Notes: a model not told the origin generated them from the sequence alone. A DNA stretch of 64,000 bases from Pseudomonadota bacterium (GCA_039193195.1 JBCCWS010000001.1:443338-507337); one strand, 5' to 3'. Shown: positions 35,755-49,221, counted from the first letter of the stretch. A program made the numbers and translations.

Positions 35755-36716
35755 CGCTCCAGAGTGCTGGCGGTAAGTGCGCTGCTTGCGCTCTTGGCGT
35801 CGGCGTCGTCCTTCGTCGACGAACTCGCACTCGCATCGGCCGTGAGGGTGGCTGGGTTGCCGCTGGTGCCCGCACCCTCCTGCGACCACACGAGCAGGAG
35901 CTCGCGAGTTTGGTTTAGGCGTGCGGCGGGCTCTGCCTCGACAGTGGCGAAGGACTCGTCACCGTGGTGATCGATGGACGAGACCCTAGCCACCGGGTAG
36001 TTAGCCGGGAAGCTGCCACCAAGGCCGGAGGTAACGAGCAGGTCGCCCTCCCGAATGTCTGCTGACTTGGGTACGAAGGGAAGGTTCAGGCGCCCCGTGT
36101 CGCCCGTTCCATAGGCGATCGTCAGCAGCCCCGTGCGGTTGACGGCCACCGGGATGGCGTGGCTGGGGTCGCTGATCAAGATCGCCTCTGAGGTCATGTC
36201 GTCGGCACGCAGCACCTGGCCTACGATCCCCTCTGCGTTGACCAGCGCTTGGCCGGGGAATGCTCCCGCATGCAGCCCGCGGTCGATGACAACGCGGTGG
36301 CGAAAGCGGTCGTCGATGTCCACGGCCATGATTTCGCCGTGGAGCACACGATCGCTGATGCGCGCAGTCGAGTCCATCAATGCTCGAAGGCGTGCGTTCT
36401 CGGCTTCCAGCGCCGACAGGCGTAGCAAACCGACGCCGAGTTCTTGCTGGCGTTGGCGCAGGGCAGCGTTCTCGCGCCTAAGGCTGCGCTGGTCTCGAAA
36501 GTTGTCGCCCACCCACGCGACCATGGACGCTGGCGCATCCACCACGAGTTGTACGGGGTAGACGACGGCCGACAGAACCCGGCGAATCTGATCGAGGTGG
36601 TGGAAGCGCGCATCAGCCCACATGAGGCAGATGGACATCGCGCCGAGGAGCACCAGCCTCAGGCCCAGATTGCCGCGTTGAAAGCGAGGGTTTGGCTGAT
36701 GATCGTCGTACGTCAC
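35751..36716 (-). CDS. mreC: Rod-shape-determining protein MreC
   Basis: A 321-residue bitopic membrane protein: short cytoplasmic N terminus, one membrane helix (about residues 18-34), a coiled coil (about 70-115) and the MreC beta domain (VVIDRGLHAGAFPGQALVN, GLLTIAYGTGDTGRL, GDLLVTSGLGGSFPANYPV). The Ser/Ala-rich C-terminal 40 residues are unlike the family core. It starts with GTG and lacks a strong ribosome site. It is separated from mreB by 206 bp of AT-rich DNA that probably carries its own promoter. Confidence 0.95.
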   Translation of the reverse strand: MTYDDHQPNPRFQRGNLGLRLVLLGAMSICLMWADARFHHLDQIRRVLSAVVYPVQLVVDAPASMVAWVGDNFRDQRSLRRENAALRQRQQELGVGLLRLSALEAENARLRALMDSTARISDRVLHGEIMAVDIDDRFRHRVVIDRGLHAGAFPGQALVNAEGIVGQVLRADDMTSEAILISDPSHAIPVAVNRTGLLTIAYGTGDTGRLNLPFVPKSADIREGDLLVTSGLGGSFPANYPVARVSSIDHHGDESFATVEAEPAARLNQTRELLLVWSQEGAGTSGNPATLTADASASSSTKDDADAKSASSALTASTLER

Positions 36717-36922
36717 AGCTCGGTGGTGCTCGGCAGCCTGCGTTGCAAGAATTACTCCACAATTCTCGCCGTTTTACAGGGCAATGCAAACAGTTACAAG
36801 TGTTAGATCAACAAATTGCGCCTGACAACGACGTTATGTGTCCAATCCGCGGGCACGCGATGGCAGATTCGTGCGCCAGTTCAAAAACCCGTGCGCGTGG
36901 GAGTCGGCCGTCGGCGTCTGAT

Positions 36923-37966
<1,044 letters not shown>

Positions 37967-38078
37967 TCACGCATGGCAATGGTGAAGCCCGCCACGATAG
38001 CAATGGGTGTCACCATGAGCAAGGCGCGTGTATCATCCTGCGCGTCTTCGGATCCCTTTTTTTCGAGGAAACTGCGCC

Positions 38079-38366
38079 ATGTCCCTGACCCCCGATGAGG
38101 TCAAAAAGATTGCTCACCTGGCACGCCTATCCATAGGCGAGAAGCAGGTACCGGACTTCGTCGACAACCTCTCGCGGATCATCGATTTCGTCCAGCAACT
38201 GGAGTCTGCTGACACCGCCGGCGTACAGCCGATGGCGCATCCCGTGCCGAGTACCCAGCGCCTGCGCGCGGACGAGGTGAGCGAGACCGATCATCGCGAA
38301 CGCTATCAGCGCAATGCCAGCAGCGTGCAGGAGGGCCTCTACCTGGTCCCCCGTGTCATTGAGTGA
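38079..38366 (+). CDS. gatC: Asp-tRNA(Asn)/Glu-tRNA(Gln) amidotransferase subunit C
   Basis: A 95-residue GatC that wraps GatA and GatB. Family segments are VKKIAHLARLSI and VQQLESADTAGVQPM...RLRADEV. The ATG at 38079 has GAGGAA upstream; the frame is open further 5' without support. A run of seven T residues (38057-38063) lies just before the ribosome site. First gene of gatCAB. Confidence 0.95.
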   Translation: MSLTPDEVKKIAHLARLSIGEKQVPDFVDNLSRIIDFVQQLESADTAGVQPMAHPVPSTQRLRADEVSETDHRERYQRNASSVQEGLYLVPRVIE

Positions 38367-38435
38367 TGGCCCGTAAGCGCTCGCACGTGGCGCCCTGGGT
38401 CACCGTCTTGTCCTGCTGCTGTCCGAGACGCCCTC

Positions 38436-39902
38436 ATGCATGATCGATCCCTGTCCGAGCTGGCTGCCGCCCTGCGCACTCGGGAGGTGAGTGCCGTGGA
38501 GCTGGCGCGCCATTTCCTTGAGCGAATCGCGACCCACAACCCGCGCCTGAACGCGTTCATTACCGTGACCGAGGCGCAGGCGGTGGCTCAGGCCGAGGCG
38601 GCCGACGCGCGCATCGCCGCTGGCGAAGGTGGCCCGCTCACGGGCATTCCGATCGCTCATAAAGACCTCTTCTGTACGCGGGATGTGCGCACCACCTGCG
38701 CCTCGCGCATGTTGGAGCACTTCATCGCCCCCTACGACGCGAGCGTCGTCGAACGGCTCGGCGCCGCCGGTTGCGTGATGCTCGGCAAGACCAATATGGA
38801 CGAGTTCGCGATGGGCTCGTCTAACGAGAACAGCTACTTCGGGCCCGTGCTTAATCCCTGGGACGAGGCGCGAGTGCCTGGCGGGAGCTCGGGGGGCTCG
38901 GCCGCCGCGGTGGCCGCGCGCCTGGTCCCCGTCGCCACGGGCACGGACACGGGAGGATCGATCCGCCAGCCCGCAGCGCTCACGGGCATCACCGGCGTCA
39001 AACCCACCTACGGCGCGGTGCCTCGCTACGGCATGATCGCGTTCGCGTCCAGCCTCGATCAGGGCGGCACGCTCACACATAGCGCCGCCGATGCAGCCCT
39101 GATGCTCGAGGCGATGTGCGGCTTCGATCCGCGCGACAGCACGAGTGTCGATCGGCCGATGGGCGGCTACGCAGATGCGATCGCCAACGCCGAGCGCCTG
39201 GACGGCCTCAAGGTTGGGCTGCCCTTGGAGTTCTTTGGGGATCAGCTCGACAGCGCGATGCGCGCGCCCCTCGACGCGGCCGTCGCCACCCTGCGTGAAC
39301 TCGGTGCCGCGGTGGTGGACGGGGTGAGCCTCGAGCACGTCGATCTCTCGGTGCCGGCCTACTACGTGGTGGCGCCCGCCGAGTGTTCCTCCAACCTGTC
39401 GCGTTTCGACGGCGTTCGCTACGGCTACCGCTGCGAAGACCCCAAGGACCTGCTCGACCTCTACACGCGCAGCCGAGGCGAGGGCTTCGGCGAGGAGGTC
39501 AAGCGGCGCATCATGACCGGCACCTACGCGCTCTCCGCCGGCTACTATGATGCGTACTACTTGAAGGCTCAGCAGGTGCGTCAGCTGATAAGCGGCGACT
39601 TCGCCAAGGCCTTCGAGCAGGTGGACGTTTTGCTCGCGCCCACTTCGCCGACGCCTGCCTTTCCCCTCGGCGAGAAGACTGACGATCCGATCACCATGTA
39701 CCTGAACGACATCTACACCATCGGCGTCAGCCTCGCCGGCCTGCCCGGCATGTCCGTGCCCTGCGGTGCGGTCGAGGGGTTGCCCGTGGGGATGCAGATC
39801 ATCTGTCCTCACTTCGAGGAGGCGCGCATGCTGCGAGTCGCTCACGCCTACCAGCAGGCCACGGATCATCACAAGCTTGCCCCTGAGGGGGTGGTCTCAT
39901 GA
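38436..39902 (+). CDS. gatA: Asp-tRNA(Asn)/Glu-tRNA(Gln) amidotransferase subunit A
   Basis: A 488-residue amidase that releases ammonia from glutamine. The Ser-cisSer-Lys catalytic set is present: Lys76 (IPIAHKDLF), Ser151 ([12 protein letters not shown]) and Ser175 ([10 protein letters not shown]). Length is normal. It is preceded by a 69-bp gap after gatC and overlaps gatB by 4 nt. Confidence 0.97.
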   Translation: MHDRSLSELAAALRTREVSAVELARHFLERIATHNPRLNAFITVTEAQAVAQAEAADARIAAGEGGPLTGIPIAHKDLFCTRDVRTTCASRMLEHFIAPYDASVVERLGAAGCVMLGKTNMDEFAMGSSNENSYFGPVLNPWDEARVPGGSSGGSAAAVAARLVPVATGTDTGGSIRQPAALTGITGVKPTYGAVPRYGMIAFASSLDQGGTLTHSAADAALMLEAMCGFDPRDSTSVDRPMGGYADAIANAERLDGLKVGLPLEFFGDQLDSAMRAPLDAAVATLRELGAAVVDGVSLEHVDLSVPAYYVVAPAECSSNLSRFDGVRYGYRCEDPKDLLDLYTRSRGEGFGEEVKRRIMTGTYALSAGYYDAYYLKAQQVRQLISGDFAKAFEQVDVLLAPTSPTPAFPLGEKTDDPITMYLNDIYTIGVSLAGLPGMSVPCGAVEGLPVGMQIICPHFEEARMLRVAHAYQQATDHHKLAPEGVVS

Positions 39903-41347
39903 GCTGGGAAGTGGTGATCGGCCTCGAGGTTCACGCGCAGCTGCTTACGAATAGCAAGATATTTTCTGGGTCCCCAACGGCCTACGGCGCGGATCCTAAT
40001 ACGCAGGCTAGCCTCATCGATCTGGGCTATCCCGGTGTCTTGCCAGTGCTGAATGCGAAGGCGGTAGAGATGGCGGTGCGTCTGGGCTTGGCGATCGACG
40101 CCGAAGTAGCCTATCGGTCCGTATTCGCGCGCAAGAACTATTTCTATCCCGATCTACCAAAGGGCTATCAAATCTCTCAGTACGAGCTCCCGATCGTTGG
40201 GAGCGGGCATCTGGATATCGTCCTCGACGACGGCAGCGCCAAGCGCGTAGGGATTACCCGTGCGCATCTCGAAGAAGATGCGGGTAAGTCCTTGCACGAG
40301 GATTTCGATGGTCAGTCTGGGATTGACCTCAACCGCGCCGGCACGCCGCTGTTGGAGATTGTCTCCGAGCCAGACCTGCGCAGCGCGAAGGAAGCGACGG
40401 CCTACCTGCGAAAGCTGCGCACGCTCGTGCAGTATCTGGATATCTGCGACGGCAACATGCAGGAAGGCTCTTTGCGCTGTGATGCGAACGTCTCCATTCG
40501 CCCTCGCGGCGAGCGTACGCTGGGCACTCGGGCAGAGCTGAAGAACCTGAATTCAATTCGCTTTCTCGAGCGCGCCATCAACTACGAGGTGGAGCGGCAG
40601 ATCGATGTGATCGACGGCGGCGGGCAAGTGGTGCAGGAGACTCGTCTCTACGACGAGGGCAAGGACGAGACGCGCGCAATGCGCAGCAAGGAAGAGGCGA
40701 ACGACTACCGCTACTTCCCGGACCCGGATCTGCTGCCGGTGGAAATCGACGACGCTTACATCCGTGAAGTGCGGGCGAGCCTGCCGGAGCTTCCCGACGT
40801 CAAGCTCGCTCGCTTCGAGCAGGACTACGGCCTCGGCCCCGTTGATGCGCAAGTGCTCACCGCCAGCCGAGCGGTTGCGGATTACTTCGAGACCGTGGTG
40901 GAGAAGGTTGGCCAAAACAACGCCAAGCTCGCCGCCAACTGGGTGATGGGGGATCTCTCCGGGGCGTTGAACAAGGAAGCTCTGGAGATCGACGAGAGTC
41001 GCGTGGCGGCCGATCATCTGGCAGGCCTGTTGAGTCGGGTCATCGACAAGACGGTCTCCGGCAAGCTCGCCAAGCAGATCTTCGAGGCGATGTGGGCTGG
41101 CGAGGGCGATGCCGATGCGATCATCGAGGCGAAGGGTCTGAAGCAGATCACTGACAGCGGCGCGATCGAAGCGATGGTGGATGAGGCGATCGCCAACAAC
41201 CCTAAGCAGCTCGAGCAGTACAGGGCGGGTAAGGAAGCTCTGCTGGGGTATTTCGTAGGTCAGGTGATGAAGGCGAGCAAGGGTAAGGCAAATCCCGCTC
41301 AGGTGAACGAATTGCTCGAGGCCAAGCTCAATGCCAGTGACGGGTGA
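39899..41347 (+). CDS. gatB: Asp-tRNA(Asn)/Glu-tRNA(Gln) amidotransferase subunit B
   Basis: A 482-residue GatB, the kinase/tRNA-binding subunit that activates mischarged Glu-tRNA(Gln) or Asp-tRNA(Asn). It starts [13 protein letters not shown], and contains [19 protein letters not shown], the Mg-site region [14 protein letters not shown] and DCNAS-type RCDANVSIR, plus a C-terminal YqeY-like domain. ATGA overlap with gatA. The presence of gatCAB implies indirect charging of at least one of tRNA(Gln) and tRNA(Asn). Confidence 0.97.
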   Translation: MSWEVVIGLEVHAQLLTNSKIFSGSPTAYGADPNTQASLIDLGYPGVLPVLNAKAVEMAVRLGLAIDAEVAYRSVFARKNYFYPDLPKGYQISQYELPIVGSGHLDIVLDDGSAKRVGITRAHLEEDAGKSLHEDFDGQSGIDLNRAGTPLLEIVSEPDLRSAKEATAYLRKLRTLVQYLDICDGNMQEGSLRCDANVSIRPRGERTLGTRAELKNLNSIRFLERAINYEVERQIDVIDGGGQVVQETRLYDEGKDETRAMRSKEEANDYRYFPDPDLLPVEIDDAYIREVRASLPELPDVKLARFEQDYGLGPVDAQVLTASRAVADYFETVVEKVGQNNAKLAANWVMGDLSGALNKEALEIDESRVAADHLAGLLSRVIDKTVSGKLAKQIFEAMWAGEGDADAIIEAKGLKQITDSGAIEAMVDEAIANNPKQLEQYRAGKEALLGYFVGQVMKASKGKANPAQVNELLEAKLNASDG

Positions 41348-42308
41348 ACCGCCAGCGCCTCCGCGAGACGATCCGGCGGATGAGGATGCGCAGCGCATCG
41401 AGCGCCATCCTGACAAGGTGCGGCGCTTCGTGTTCGAAGACACGCCCGTGCGCGGACAGCTCGTCGATCTAACGTCGAGTTGGAAGACTGCCCTGGCCTC
41501 TCGTCCGTACAGCATTCCCGTGCGTGAGGTGCTCGGTCAGGCGATGGGCGCTGTCGCCCTGCTCGCCTCCTCGCTCAAATTCGATGGCCGCATGACGCTG
41601 CAGGTGACTGGCGAAGGCCCCTTGCGCATGCTGGTGGTCCAGTGTCGAAGTGATTTGACCATGCGCGCAATGGCGCAGGCAGAGGACAGGGCACGCGAGG
41701 TGAGCTGCTTTCGCGATCTCGTGGGTGAAGGACGTCTCGTGCTTAGCATAGAGGCCACCGACGGCCAGCGATACCAAGGCATCGTCGCGCTGGACCAGCC
41801 GACGTTCGTCACCTGCCTAGAGGATTACTTCGCAAACTCGGAGCAGCTTCCAACACGCTTATGGCTGTCGGCGCAGCGCCAGCGGGTGGTAGGCTTGTTG
41901 CTACAGAAGATGCCCCTTGAAGAGAACGCGCCTGAGGCGAGCGTGTTGGAGGCGGGTAACCACTGGAACCGCTTGCAGGGTTTGGTCGACGTGATGCCGC
42001 CCGACGTCCTGACCCGCCATGGCGATGGGGCGCTTCTGCGCTATCTGTTCCCGCGCGACGATGTGCGCTTGTTTGATCCCACACCCGTGAAGTTCCGCTG
42101 TCCGTGCTCGCGGGAGCGTATCGAGCGCGTCCTGCGCATGATGGGGCGTGAGGAGGTAGAGGCAGAAATCGTCGAGAGTGGGTCCCTGAGCGTGTCCTGC
42201 GAGTTCTGTGGTAGCGCCTACGCGTTCGACGGGGAAGATGTACTCGAGGTGTTCTCCCGCGTTGACGACCGACCCGCAGGCGGCACGGGCGACGTCATTC
42301 TGCACTGA
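41331..42308 (+). CDS. hslO: Redox-regulated chaperone Hsp33
   Basis: A 325-residue holdase activated by oxidation. The four zinc cysteines are present: CxC in RCPCSRER and CxxC in CEFCGSAY near the C terminus. The fold core starts at [16 protein letters not shown]. The N-terminal 30 residues are Pro/Asp-rich. The ATG at 41331 lies inside gatB (17-nt overlap); no better downstream start exists before the conserved part. Confidence 0.95.
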   Translation: MPVTGEPPAPPRDDPADEDAQRIERHPDKVRRFVFEDTPVRGQLVDLTSSWKTALASRPYSIPVREVLGQAMGAVALLASSLKFDGRMTLQVTGEGPLRMLVVQCRSDLTMRAMAQAEDRAREVSCFRDLVGEGRLVLSIEATDGQRYQGIVALDQPTFVTCLEDYFANSEQLPTRLWLSAQRQRVVGLLLQKMPLEENAPEASVLEAGNHWNRLQGLVDVMPPDVLTRHGDGALLRYLFPRDDVRLFDPTPVKFRCPCSRERIERVLRMMGREEVEAEIVESGSLSVSCEFCGSAYAFDGEDVLEVFSRVDDRPAGGTGDVILH

Positions 42309-42329
42309 ACCGCTTCAAGGGTAGGCACT

Positions 42330-43259
42330 ATGAGCAGCAATAGGGGCACGCACGAATATGTCGACGATCCGCGCAATGCGCAGATCCTGATCAACGTCAG
42401 CGGCGAACTCGTGCCACGCGCCCAAGCCACCGTTTCTGTGTTCGACTCGGGGTTCATCTTAGGCGACGGCGTATGGGAGGGCTTGCGGGTGCACGATGGC
42501 GGCATCGCCTTCCTCGATCAGCATCTCGATCGTCTGTTCCAGGGGGCGAAGGCCATCGACATGGACATCGGCCTGTCGCGCGAGCAGCTCACCGCGCGTC
42601 TGTTCCAGACCCTAGCGGCGAACGAGATGCACGACGGGGTACATATCCGCCTGATGGTGACCCGGGGAATCAAGGCTACGCCTTACCAGGACCCACGTGT
42701 CACTATCGGCCAGGCCACCGTGGTGATTATCGCCGAGCATAAGAATCCCCTGCCGAGCACGGTGGAGCAGGGTATCCGCCTCGCCACCGTGCACGTGCGG
42801 CGCGGCTACCCCGATGTGCAGGATCCGGCGCTCAACTCCCACAGCAAGCTCAATTGCATCACCGCCTGCATTCAAGCGGCCAAGGCCGGCGCCGATGAAG
42901 CCCTGATGCTCGATCCACACGGCTTCGTCGCCACCTGCAACAGCACCCATTTCTTCATCGTGCAGCCGAACGGGGAGCTGTGGACTTCGAGTGGAGACTA
43001 CTGCTTGGGTGGCATCACGCGGGCGAATGTCATCGCCCTAGCGCGAGAGCAGGGCATGACCGTGCGCGAGCGCAACTTCACGCTGACTGACGTGTACTCG
43101 GCGGCCGAGGCTTTCGTGACGGGCACCTTTGCCGGTCTTGTGCCTGTGACGGAAGTCGACGGGCGATCGCTGACACCGAGGCGCGGGCCGGTGGTCGAGC
43201 GGCTCCAGCAGGCCTACCAGGCCTGGCTCGTTCAGCACCTGGTGCGAAAGCGCGCCTGA
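42330..43259 (+). CDS. Class IV aminotransferase (branched-chain/D-amino acid type)
   Basis: A 309-residue fold-type IV PLP enzyme. Characteristic features are VFDSGFILGDGVWEGLRVHDG near residue 37, PLP-binding Lys173 (NSHSKLNCITAC), and GGITRANVIALAREQG. It is different from the dat-like gene at 28215. The family includes branched-chain aminotransferase (IlvE), D-alanine transaminase and (R)-selective amine transaminases. Which substrate applies is not decidable here. It is 21 nt after hslO, on the same strand. Confidence 0.85.
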   Translation: MSSNRGTHEYVDDPRNAQILINVSGELVPRAQATVSVFDSGFILGDGVWEGLRVHDGGIAFLDQHLDRLFQGAKAIDMDIGLSREQLTARLFQTLAANEMHDGVHIRLMVTRGIKATPYQDPRVTIGQATVVIIAEHKNPLPSTVEQGIRLATVHVRRGYPDVQDPALNSHSKLNCITACIQAAKAGADEALMLDPHGFVATCNSTHFFIVQPNGELWTSSGDYCLGGITRANVIALAREQGMTVRERNFTLTDVYSAAEAFVTGTFAGLVPVTEVDGRSLTPRRGPVVERLQQAYQAWLVQHLVRKRA

Positions 43260-43375
43260 GGGCATGGGAGCCGCGTCCGGCGCGCCCTCGAGTCCCGAAC
43301 CTCCCTGTTGCTTCCCGCCATCGCCGAAGGCAAGGCGTCCTGGCGCTGATCAGGCTCCGCCGTGACGCCGGTCAT

Positions 43376-43411
43376 TTGCAAAGTATAAAGATATCTGCAT
43401 ACTCGTATGCA
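43376..43411 (+). promoter_or_regulatory. Promoter and palindromic operator of the sahR-like gene
   Basis: A 16-bp palindrome TGCATAC-TC-GTATGCA (43396-43411) abuts and includes the A of the start ATG. A -35-like TTGCAA (43376-43381) is followed 16 nt later by CATACT (43398-43403), which would put the transcription start at about the ATG. TATAAA (43384-43389) is an alternative -10. Any ArsR-type regulator bound at the palindrome would block the promoter, so autoregulation is likely. Confidence 0.65.
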
Positions 43412-44391
43412 TGGGTGAAGCGCTGGCGCACACAATCGAGAGCTTGAAGGCGGTCGCCGAGGAGAGTCGGCTGCGCCTACTTGCCGTTTGTAGCCAAGGT
43501 GAGCTAAGCGTCACCGAATTGACGCGCATCTTGGGGCAGAGTCAGCCGCGGGTGTCCAGGCACCTGAAGGTGTTGCAGCACGCGGGGCTGCTGCTGCGCT
43601 TTCGGGAGCGTCATTCGGTGCTTTATCGCGCTGTCACCCGCGGCCTCGGCGCTGAGCTGGTGCGCCAAGCCTTGGCCATGGTCGCGGACGACGACCCGCA
43701 GCTGCTTCGAGATCGCGAGCGCCTCGCGGAGATTCGCGCCGAGCGCGCGAGCGCAGCTGCCAGCTACCTGCGTTTTCACGCGGAGGATTGGCACCGTCTG
43801 CTAGACGCGAGCATTGGCACTGCCGAATTCGCCAGGGCCGTATTGAACGCACTCGATGGGATGCGCGATGGCCACCTGGGGGAGCTGCTCGATATCGGCA
43901 CCGGAACTGGGCGGATCCTGAAGCTGCTCGGGCGCCACGCGGAGAGCGCCGTTGGCATCGATCTGGATCCGGAAATGCTGAAGGTGGCGAGGGCCGCGCT
44001 GCACGAGTCGGGCTTGGATCGGCAGGCGATGGTGCGCCAGGCAGATATGTACAACCTGCCCTTCGCCGCGGCGAGCTTCGACACGGTCACGATGGATCAG
44101 ATCCTGTTCGAAGCGCAGCGGCCGGCGGAGGTGGTGGCCGAAGCCTCGCGGGTGCTACGGGCAAACGGTTGCCTGCTAGTGGTCGATTTCGCCAGCAGTG
44201 CAGACGCCGCCAAGGCGCTCGATGGCGAGGGCCTCGCGCAGCAATTCGGCGTTAGAGAGTCCGACGTCGAGGAGTGGCTACGACGCGCCGGCCTCACCCA
44301 TCAGCGCACCACGCGACTCGCCAGCGAATCGTTAACGGTGATGCTCACCGTTGCCCAGCGTGCCCCAGCCCAGCAGGTCGTGGCCGCATGA
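43411..44391 (+). CDS. sahR: ArsR-family regulator with SAM-methyltransferase-like domain, SahR-like
   Basis: A 326-residue protein: winged helix-turn-helix of ArsR type (about residues 1-90; ELTRILGQSQPRVSRHLKVLQHAGLL), a helical linker, then a class I methyltransferase fold (LLDIGTGTGRILKLL motif I, IDLDPEMLKVAR, LPFAAASFDTVTM). SahR regulators of Proteobacteria have this architecture: the methyltransferase-like domain senses S-adenosylhomocysteine and releases operators of SAM-cycle genes. Here metF and metH follow on the same strand, matching that regulon. The arsenic-responsive cysteines of ArsR are absent. No Shine-Dalgarno precedes the ATG, so a leaderless transcript is possible. Confidence 0.75.
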   Translation: MGEALAHTIESLKAVAEESRLRLLAVCSQGELSVTELTRILGQSQPRVSRHLKVLQHAGLLLRFRERHSVLYRAVTRGLGAELVRQALAMVADDDPQLLRDRERLAEIRAERASAAASYLRFHAEDWHRLLDASIGTAEFARAVLNALDGMRDGHLGELLDIGTGTGRILKLLGRHAESAVGIDLDPEMLKVARAALHESGLDRQAMVRQADMYNLPFAAASFDTVTMDQILFEAQRPAEVVAEASRVLRANGCLLVVDFASSADAAKALDGEGLAQQFGVRESDVEEWLRRAGLTHQRTTRLASESLTVMLTVAQRAPAQQVVAA

Positions 44392-44430
44392 ATACAACAA
44401 CAGTACGAGTCCGCGCCTGCGGGCCCCTGA

Positions 44431-45339
<909 letters not shown>

Positions 45340-45447
45340 TCGGCAGGCACTAGCGAGCACGGCCAACGCCGCACGCCGGCCGCCCACGGAGCGACCGGCG
45401 CGACGTCGTCTCCAACGCATCCCAACTCTCCCCTAGGAATCTCCACC

Positions 45448-48400
45448 ATGGCTTCAGCATCCGAAACGCGCATCGCCGCCCTGCACGCCCTTCTCGAGGA
45501 ACGCATCCTCGTGCTCGATGGCGCCATGGGGACCATGATTCAGCGCTACAAGCTGGATGAGGCCGCCTACCGCGGTGAGCAGTTCAAGGACTGGCACCTC
45601 GATGTGAAAGGCAACAACGACATGTTGGTGCTGACCCAGCCGCAGATTGTGAAGGAGATCCACCGCGCTTACCTCGAGGCAGGGGCGGATATCGTTGAGA
45701 CCAACACCTTCTCGGCTAACCACCCTGCGCTCGCGGACTACGACATGCAGGATTACGTGCGCGAGGTGAACCTCGCCGGCGCACGCCTGGCGCGCGAGGT
45801 GGCTGACGAGGTGACCGCTGAGACGGGCCATCAGCGCTTCGTCGCTGGCGTTCTCGGCCCGACCAACCGAACCGCATCCCTATCGCCGGACGTCAACGAT
45901 CCGGGGAAGCGCAACATCACCTTCGACCAGCTCGCCGACACCTATGCCGACGGTGCACGCGCGCTTATCGAGGGCGGCGCAGATATGATGCTGGTTGAGA
46001 CGATCTTCGACACCTTGAATGCCAAGGCAGCCCTATTCGGTATCCGTCGCGTGTACACCGAGCTCGGTATCGAGCTACCGATCTTCATCTCGGGCACGAT
46101 TACGGACGCCTCCGGTCGCACGCTCTCTGGCCAGACCGGCGAGGCCTTCTGGAACTCCGTACGCCACTCCAACCCGCTGCTCATCGGCCTCAACTGTGCG
46201 CTGGGTGCCGAGGAGCTACGCCCCTACCTGGAAGAGCTCTCGAACATCGCTGACACGAACGTGAGCGCGCACCCGAACGCGGGTTTACCCAACGAGTTCG
46301 GTGAGTACGATCAAACGCCGCAGGAGATGGCGGCGATCATTCGCGAGTTCGCGCAGTCAGGGTTCCTCAATGTGGTCGGCGGCTGCTGCGGCACGACGCC
46401 CGATCACATTCGCGCCATCGCTGAGACCGTGCGTGATATGCCCCGTCGGCAGATCCCCGACGTGCCGCGCAAGATGCGCCTTAGTGGCCTCGAGCCGCTG
46501 AACATTGGTGCAGACAGCCTGTTCCTCAACGTGGGGGAGCGCACCAACGTCACCGGTTCGGCAAAGTTCCGTAAGCTGATCGAGGCCGACGACTACAACG
46601 CCGCCCTCGACGTGGCTCGCCAGCAGGTGGAGAGCGGAGCCCAGGTGATCGATATCAACATGGACGAGGGCATGCTCGACTCCGAGGCTGCAATGGAGCG
46701 GTTCATGAACCTGATCGCTGGCGAGCCGGATATCGCTCGCGTGCCGGTGATGATCGATTCCTCCAAATGGAGCGTGATCGAGGCGGGCCTTAAGTGCACC
46801 CAGGGCAAGGCCATCGTCAACTCCATCAGCATGAAGGAAGGCATCGAGCCCTTCCTCGAACAGGCGCGCATGGTGCGCGACTACGGCGCAGCCGTGGTGG
46901 TCATGGCTTTCGATGAAAAGGGTCAGGCAGACACGATCGAGCGCAAGCACGAGATCTGCAAACGCTCCTATGAGCTGCTCACGCAGGAGCTCGATTTTCC
47001 GCCCGAGGACATCATCTTCGACCCGAACATCTTCGCGGTAGCGACGGGTATCGAGGAGCACAACAACTACGGCGTAGACTTCATCGAGGCCACGCGCCTG
47101 ATCAAGGAGAACCTCCCTCATGCGGCAGTGAGCGGCGGCCTCTCCAACGTGTCCTTCTCCTTCCGCGGCAACAACCCCGTGCGCGAGGCGATGCATAGCG
47201 TGTTCCTCTACCATGCGATCCGCGCGGGCATGGACATGGCCATCGTCAACGCTGGCCAGCTGGCGATTTACGACGACATTCCCGACGAGCTTCGCGAGCA
47301 CGTGGAGGACGTAATCCTCAACCGTCGCGACGACGCCACGGAGCGTCTCCTGGACATCGCCGCCAAGTACAAGGGCGACGGGTCGGCAGCGAAGAAGGTC
47401 GATAACAAGGCATGGCGCGAGCTGCCGGTGGAGAAGCGCCTGGAGCATGCCCTTGTCAAGGGCATCGACGAGTTCGTGATCGAGGACACGGAGGAGGCTC
47501 GCCAGGGCGCGGAGCGTCCCCTGCACGTGATCGAGGGGCCGCTGATGGACGGTATGAACGTGGTCGGCGATCTCTTCGGTGCCGGCAAGATGTTCTTGCC
47601 CCAGGTAGTGAAATCGGCTCGCGTAATGAAGAAGGCTGTGGCCCATCTCGTGCCGTTCATCGAGAAGGAGCAAGAGGAGAGTGGCGGTGGTGCCCGTAAG
47701 TCGAACGGCAAGATCCTGCTCGCCACGGTGAAGGGCGACGTGCATGACATCGGCAAGAACATCGTCGGCGTCGTGCTCCAATGCAACAACTTCGACGTGC
47801 TCGACATGGGTGTGATGGTTCCAGCGGAGAAGATCCTCGATAGGGCCCGCGAGGAGAACGTCGACATCATCGGATTGTCCGGTCTTATCACCCCGTCCCT
47901 GGACGAGATGGTGCACGTGGGATCAGAGATGCAGCGCCTGGGTATGGATATCCCGTTGTTGATCGGTGGCGCGACCACCTCACCAGCGCACACGGCCGTG
48001 AAGATCGATCCGCAGTACGAAGGCCCTGTGGTGTACGTGAAGGACGCCTCGCGCGCCGTGGGCGTGGCCCAAGCCCTGGTGGGCGAGGACTCCCGCGTCA
48101 CCTTCATGCAGAAGGTGAGCTCGGACTACGAGAAGCGTCGAAAGCAGCACGCCGGTCGCCATCGCAAGACGCCGAGCCTGACGCTCGAAGAGGCCCGCGC
48201 CAACCGCCTGCAGCCGGACTGGTCTAGCTACACCCCGCCCCGCCCCCTGAAGTCGGGCATTCACACCTTCGAGGATTATTCGCTCGAGGAGCTGATGCCG
48301 TACTTCGATTGGAAGCCGTTCTTCAACGCCTGGCAGCTGGCCGGTAAGTTCCCCCAGCTCCTGGAGGATCCGGTGGTCGGCGAGGAGGCGACCAAGCTCT

Positions 48401-49197
48401 ACGTCGATGCGAAAGCAATGCTGAAGCAGATGGTGGACGAGCGCTGGCTGCAAGCTAAGGCAGTAGTTGGGTTCTTCCCCGCCAACACGGTCAATCAGGA
48501 TGACGTAGAGATCTATGCGGACGAGTCGCGCAGAGAAGTGCTGCAGACCTTGCGCAACCTTCGCCAGCAGAAGACCAAGCCCGATGGCCACTCGCACCTG
48601 TGCCTCTCGGACTTCGTGGCGCCGCGCGAGAGCGGTGTCATCGACTGGGTGGGCGGCTTCGCCGTGACCGCCGGCATCGGGATCGAGGAACACGTGGAGC
48701 GCTTCGAGGCGGCCCACGATGACTACAGCGCGATTATGCTCAAAGCCCTCGCAGATCGTTTCGCCGAAGCCTTCGCTGAGGCCATGCACGAGAGAGTGCG
48801 CAAGGAATTTTGGGGCTATCAGCCCGAGGAGTCACTCAGCAACGATGAGCTCATCGACGAGCGCTACCAGGGGATCCGCCCAGCCCCCGGCTACCCCGCG
48901 TGTCCCGATCACACCGAGAAACAGACCCTGTGGCGCTGGCTCGACGTGGAGGCGCGCACGGGAATTCGCCTGACCGAGTCCCTGGCGATGTATCCAGCCT
49001 CATCTGTAAGCGGTATGTACTACTCCCATCCCCAGTCTCAGTACTTCGTGCTCGGCACGATCGCTCGCGATCAGGTGGAGGACTACGCCGTGCGCAAGGG
49101 TATGAGCGTGGAGGAAGCCGAGCGCTGGCTGGCTCCCAATCTTGGTTACGACCCGCGGCAGGAGACCGCCGAGTCCGCCCGCGAGTCAGCTGCCTGA
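45448..49197 (+). CDS. metH: Cobalamin-dependent methionine synthase
   Basis: A 1,249-residue, four-module MetH. The homocysteine domain has zinc ligands at Cys in [10 protein letters not shown] and the pair Cys313-Cys314 in GGCCGTTP. The methyltetrahydrofolate domain (about 350-640) has [14 protein letters not shown]. The cap and B12 domains (about 650-900) contain DVHDIGKN with cobalt-ligating His766. The activation domain (about 910-1,240) ends with SAM-binding [12 protein letters not shown]. It regenerates methionine from homocysteine using MetF product. AGGA lies 9 nt before the ATG. The 108-bp leader has no recognisable cobalamin riboswitch. Confidence 0.98.
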   Translation: MASASETRIAALHALLEERILVLDGAMGTMIQRYKLDEAAYRGEQFKDWHLDVKGNNDMLVLTQPQIVKEIHRAYLEAGADIVETNTFSANHPALADYDMQDYVREVNLAGARLAREVADEVTAETGHQRFVAGVLGPTNRTASLSPDVNDPGKRNITFDQLADTYADGARALIEGGADMMLVETIFDTLNAKAALFGIRRVYTELGIELPIFISGTITDASGRTLSGQTGEAFWNSVRHSNPLLIGLNCALGAEELRPYLEELSNIADTNVSAHPNAGLPNEFGEYDQTPQEMAAIIREFAQSGFLNVVGGCCGTTPDHIRAIAETVRDMPRRQIPDVPRKMRLSGLEPLNIGADSLFLNVGERTNVTGSAKFRKLIEADDYNAALDVARQQVESGAQVIDINMDEGMLDSEAAMERFMNLIAGEPDIARVPVMIDSSKWSVIEAGLKCTQGKAIVNSISMKEGIEPFLEQARMVRDYGAAVVVMAFDEKGQADTIERKHEICKRSYELLTQELDFPPEDIIFDPNIFAVATGIEEHNNYGVDFIEATRLIKENLPHAAVSGGLSNVSFSFRGNNPVREAMHSVFLYHAIRAGMDMAIVNAGQLAIYDDIPDELREHVEDVILNRRDDATERLLDIAAKYKGDGSAAKKVDNKAWRELPVEKRLEHALVKGIDEFVIEDTEEARQGAERPLHVIEGPLMDGMNVVGDLFGAGKMFLPQVVKSARVMKKAVAHLVPFIEKEQEESGGGARKSNGKILLATVKGDVHDIGKNIVGVVLQCNNFDVLDMGVMVPAEKILDRAREENVDIIGLSGLITPSLDEMVHVGSEMQRLGMDIPLLIGGATTSPAHTAVKIDPQYEGPVVYVKDASRAVGVAQALVGEDSRVTFMQKVSSDYEKRRKQHAGRHRKTPSLTLEEARANRLQPDWSSYTPPRPLKSGIHTFEDYSLEELMPYFDWKPFFNAWQLAGKFPQLLEDPVVGEEATKLYVDAKAMLKQMVDERWLQAKAVVGFFPANTVNQDDVEIYADESRREVLQTLRNLRQQKTKPDGHSHLCLSDFVAPRESGVIDWVGGFAVTAGIGIEEHVERFEAAHDDYSAIMLKALADRFAEAFAEAMHERVRKEFWGYQPEESLSNDELIDERYQGIRPAPGYPACPDHTEKQTLWRWLDVEARTGIRLTESLAMYPASSVSGMYYSHPQSQYFVLGTIARDQVEDYAVRKGMSVEEAERWLAPNLGYDPRQETAESARESAA

Positions 49198-49221
49198 GCC
49201 GTGCAGGCGGCGTGCATTAAT

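Noticed and set aside
38400-39872. 490-codon open frame on the minus strand across gatA
   Set aside because: It is an antisense shadow of gatA in GC-rich DNA: repetitive His/Ala/Gly/Arg composition, no domain, and gatA on the other strand has all catalytic residues.
45340-45447. Cobalamin riboswitch before metH
   Set aside because: The 108-bp leader lacks the conserved B12-box core and is too short for the full structure.
46357-47916. 519-codon open frame antisense to metH
   Set aside because: Same artefact: histidine- and valine-rich nonsense with no recognisable family; metH is intact over the same DNA.
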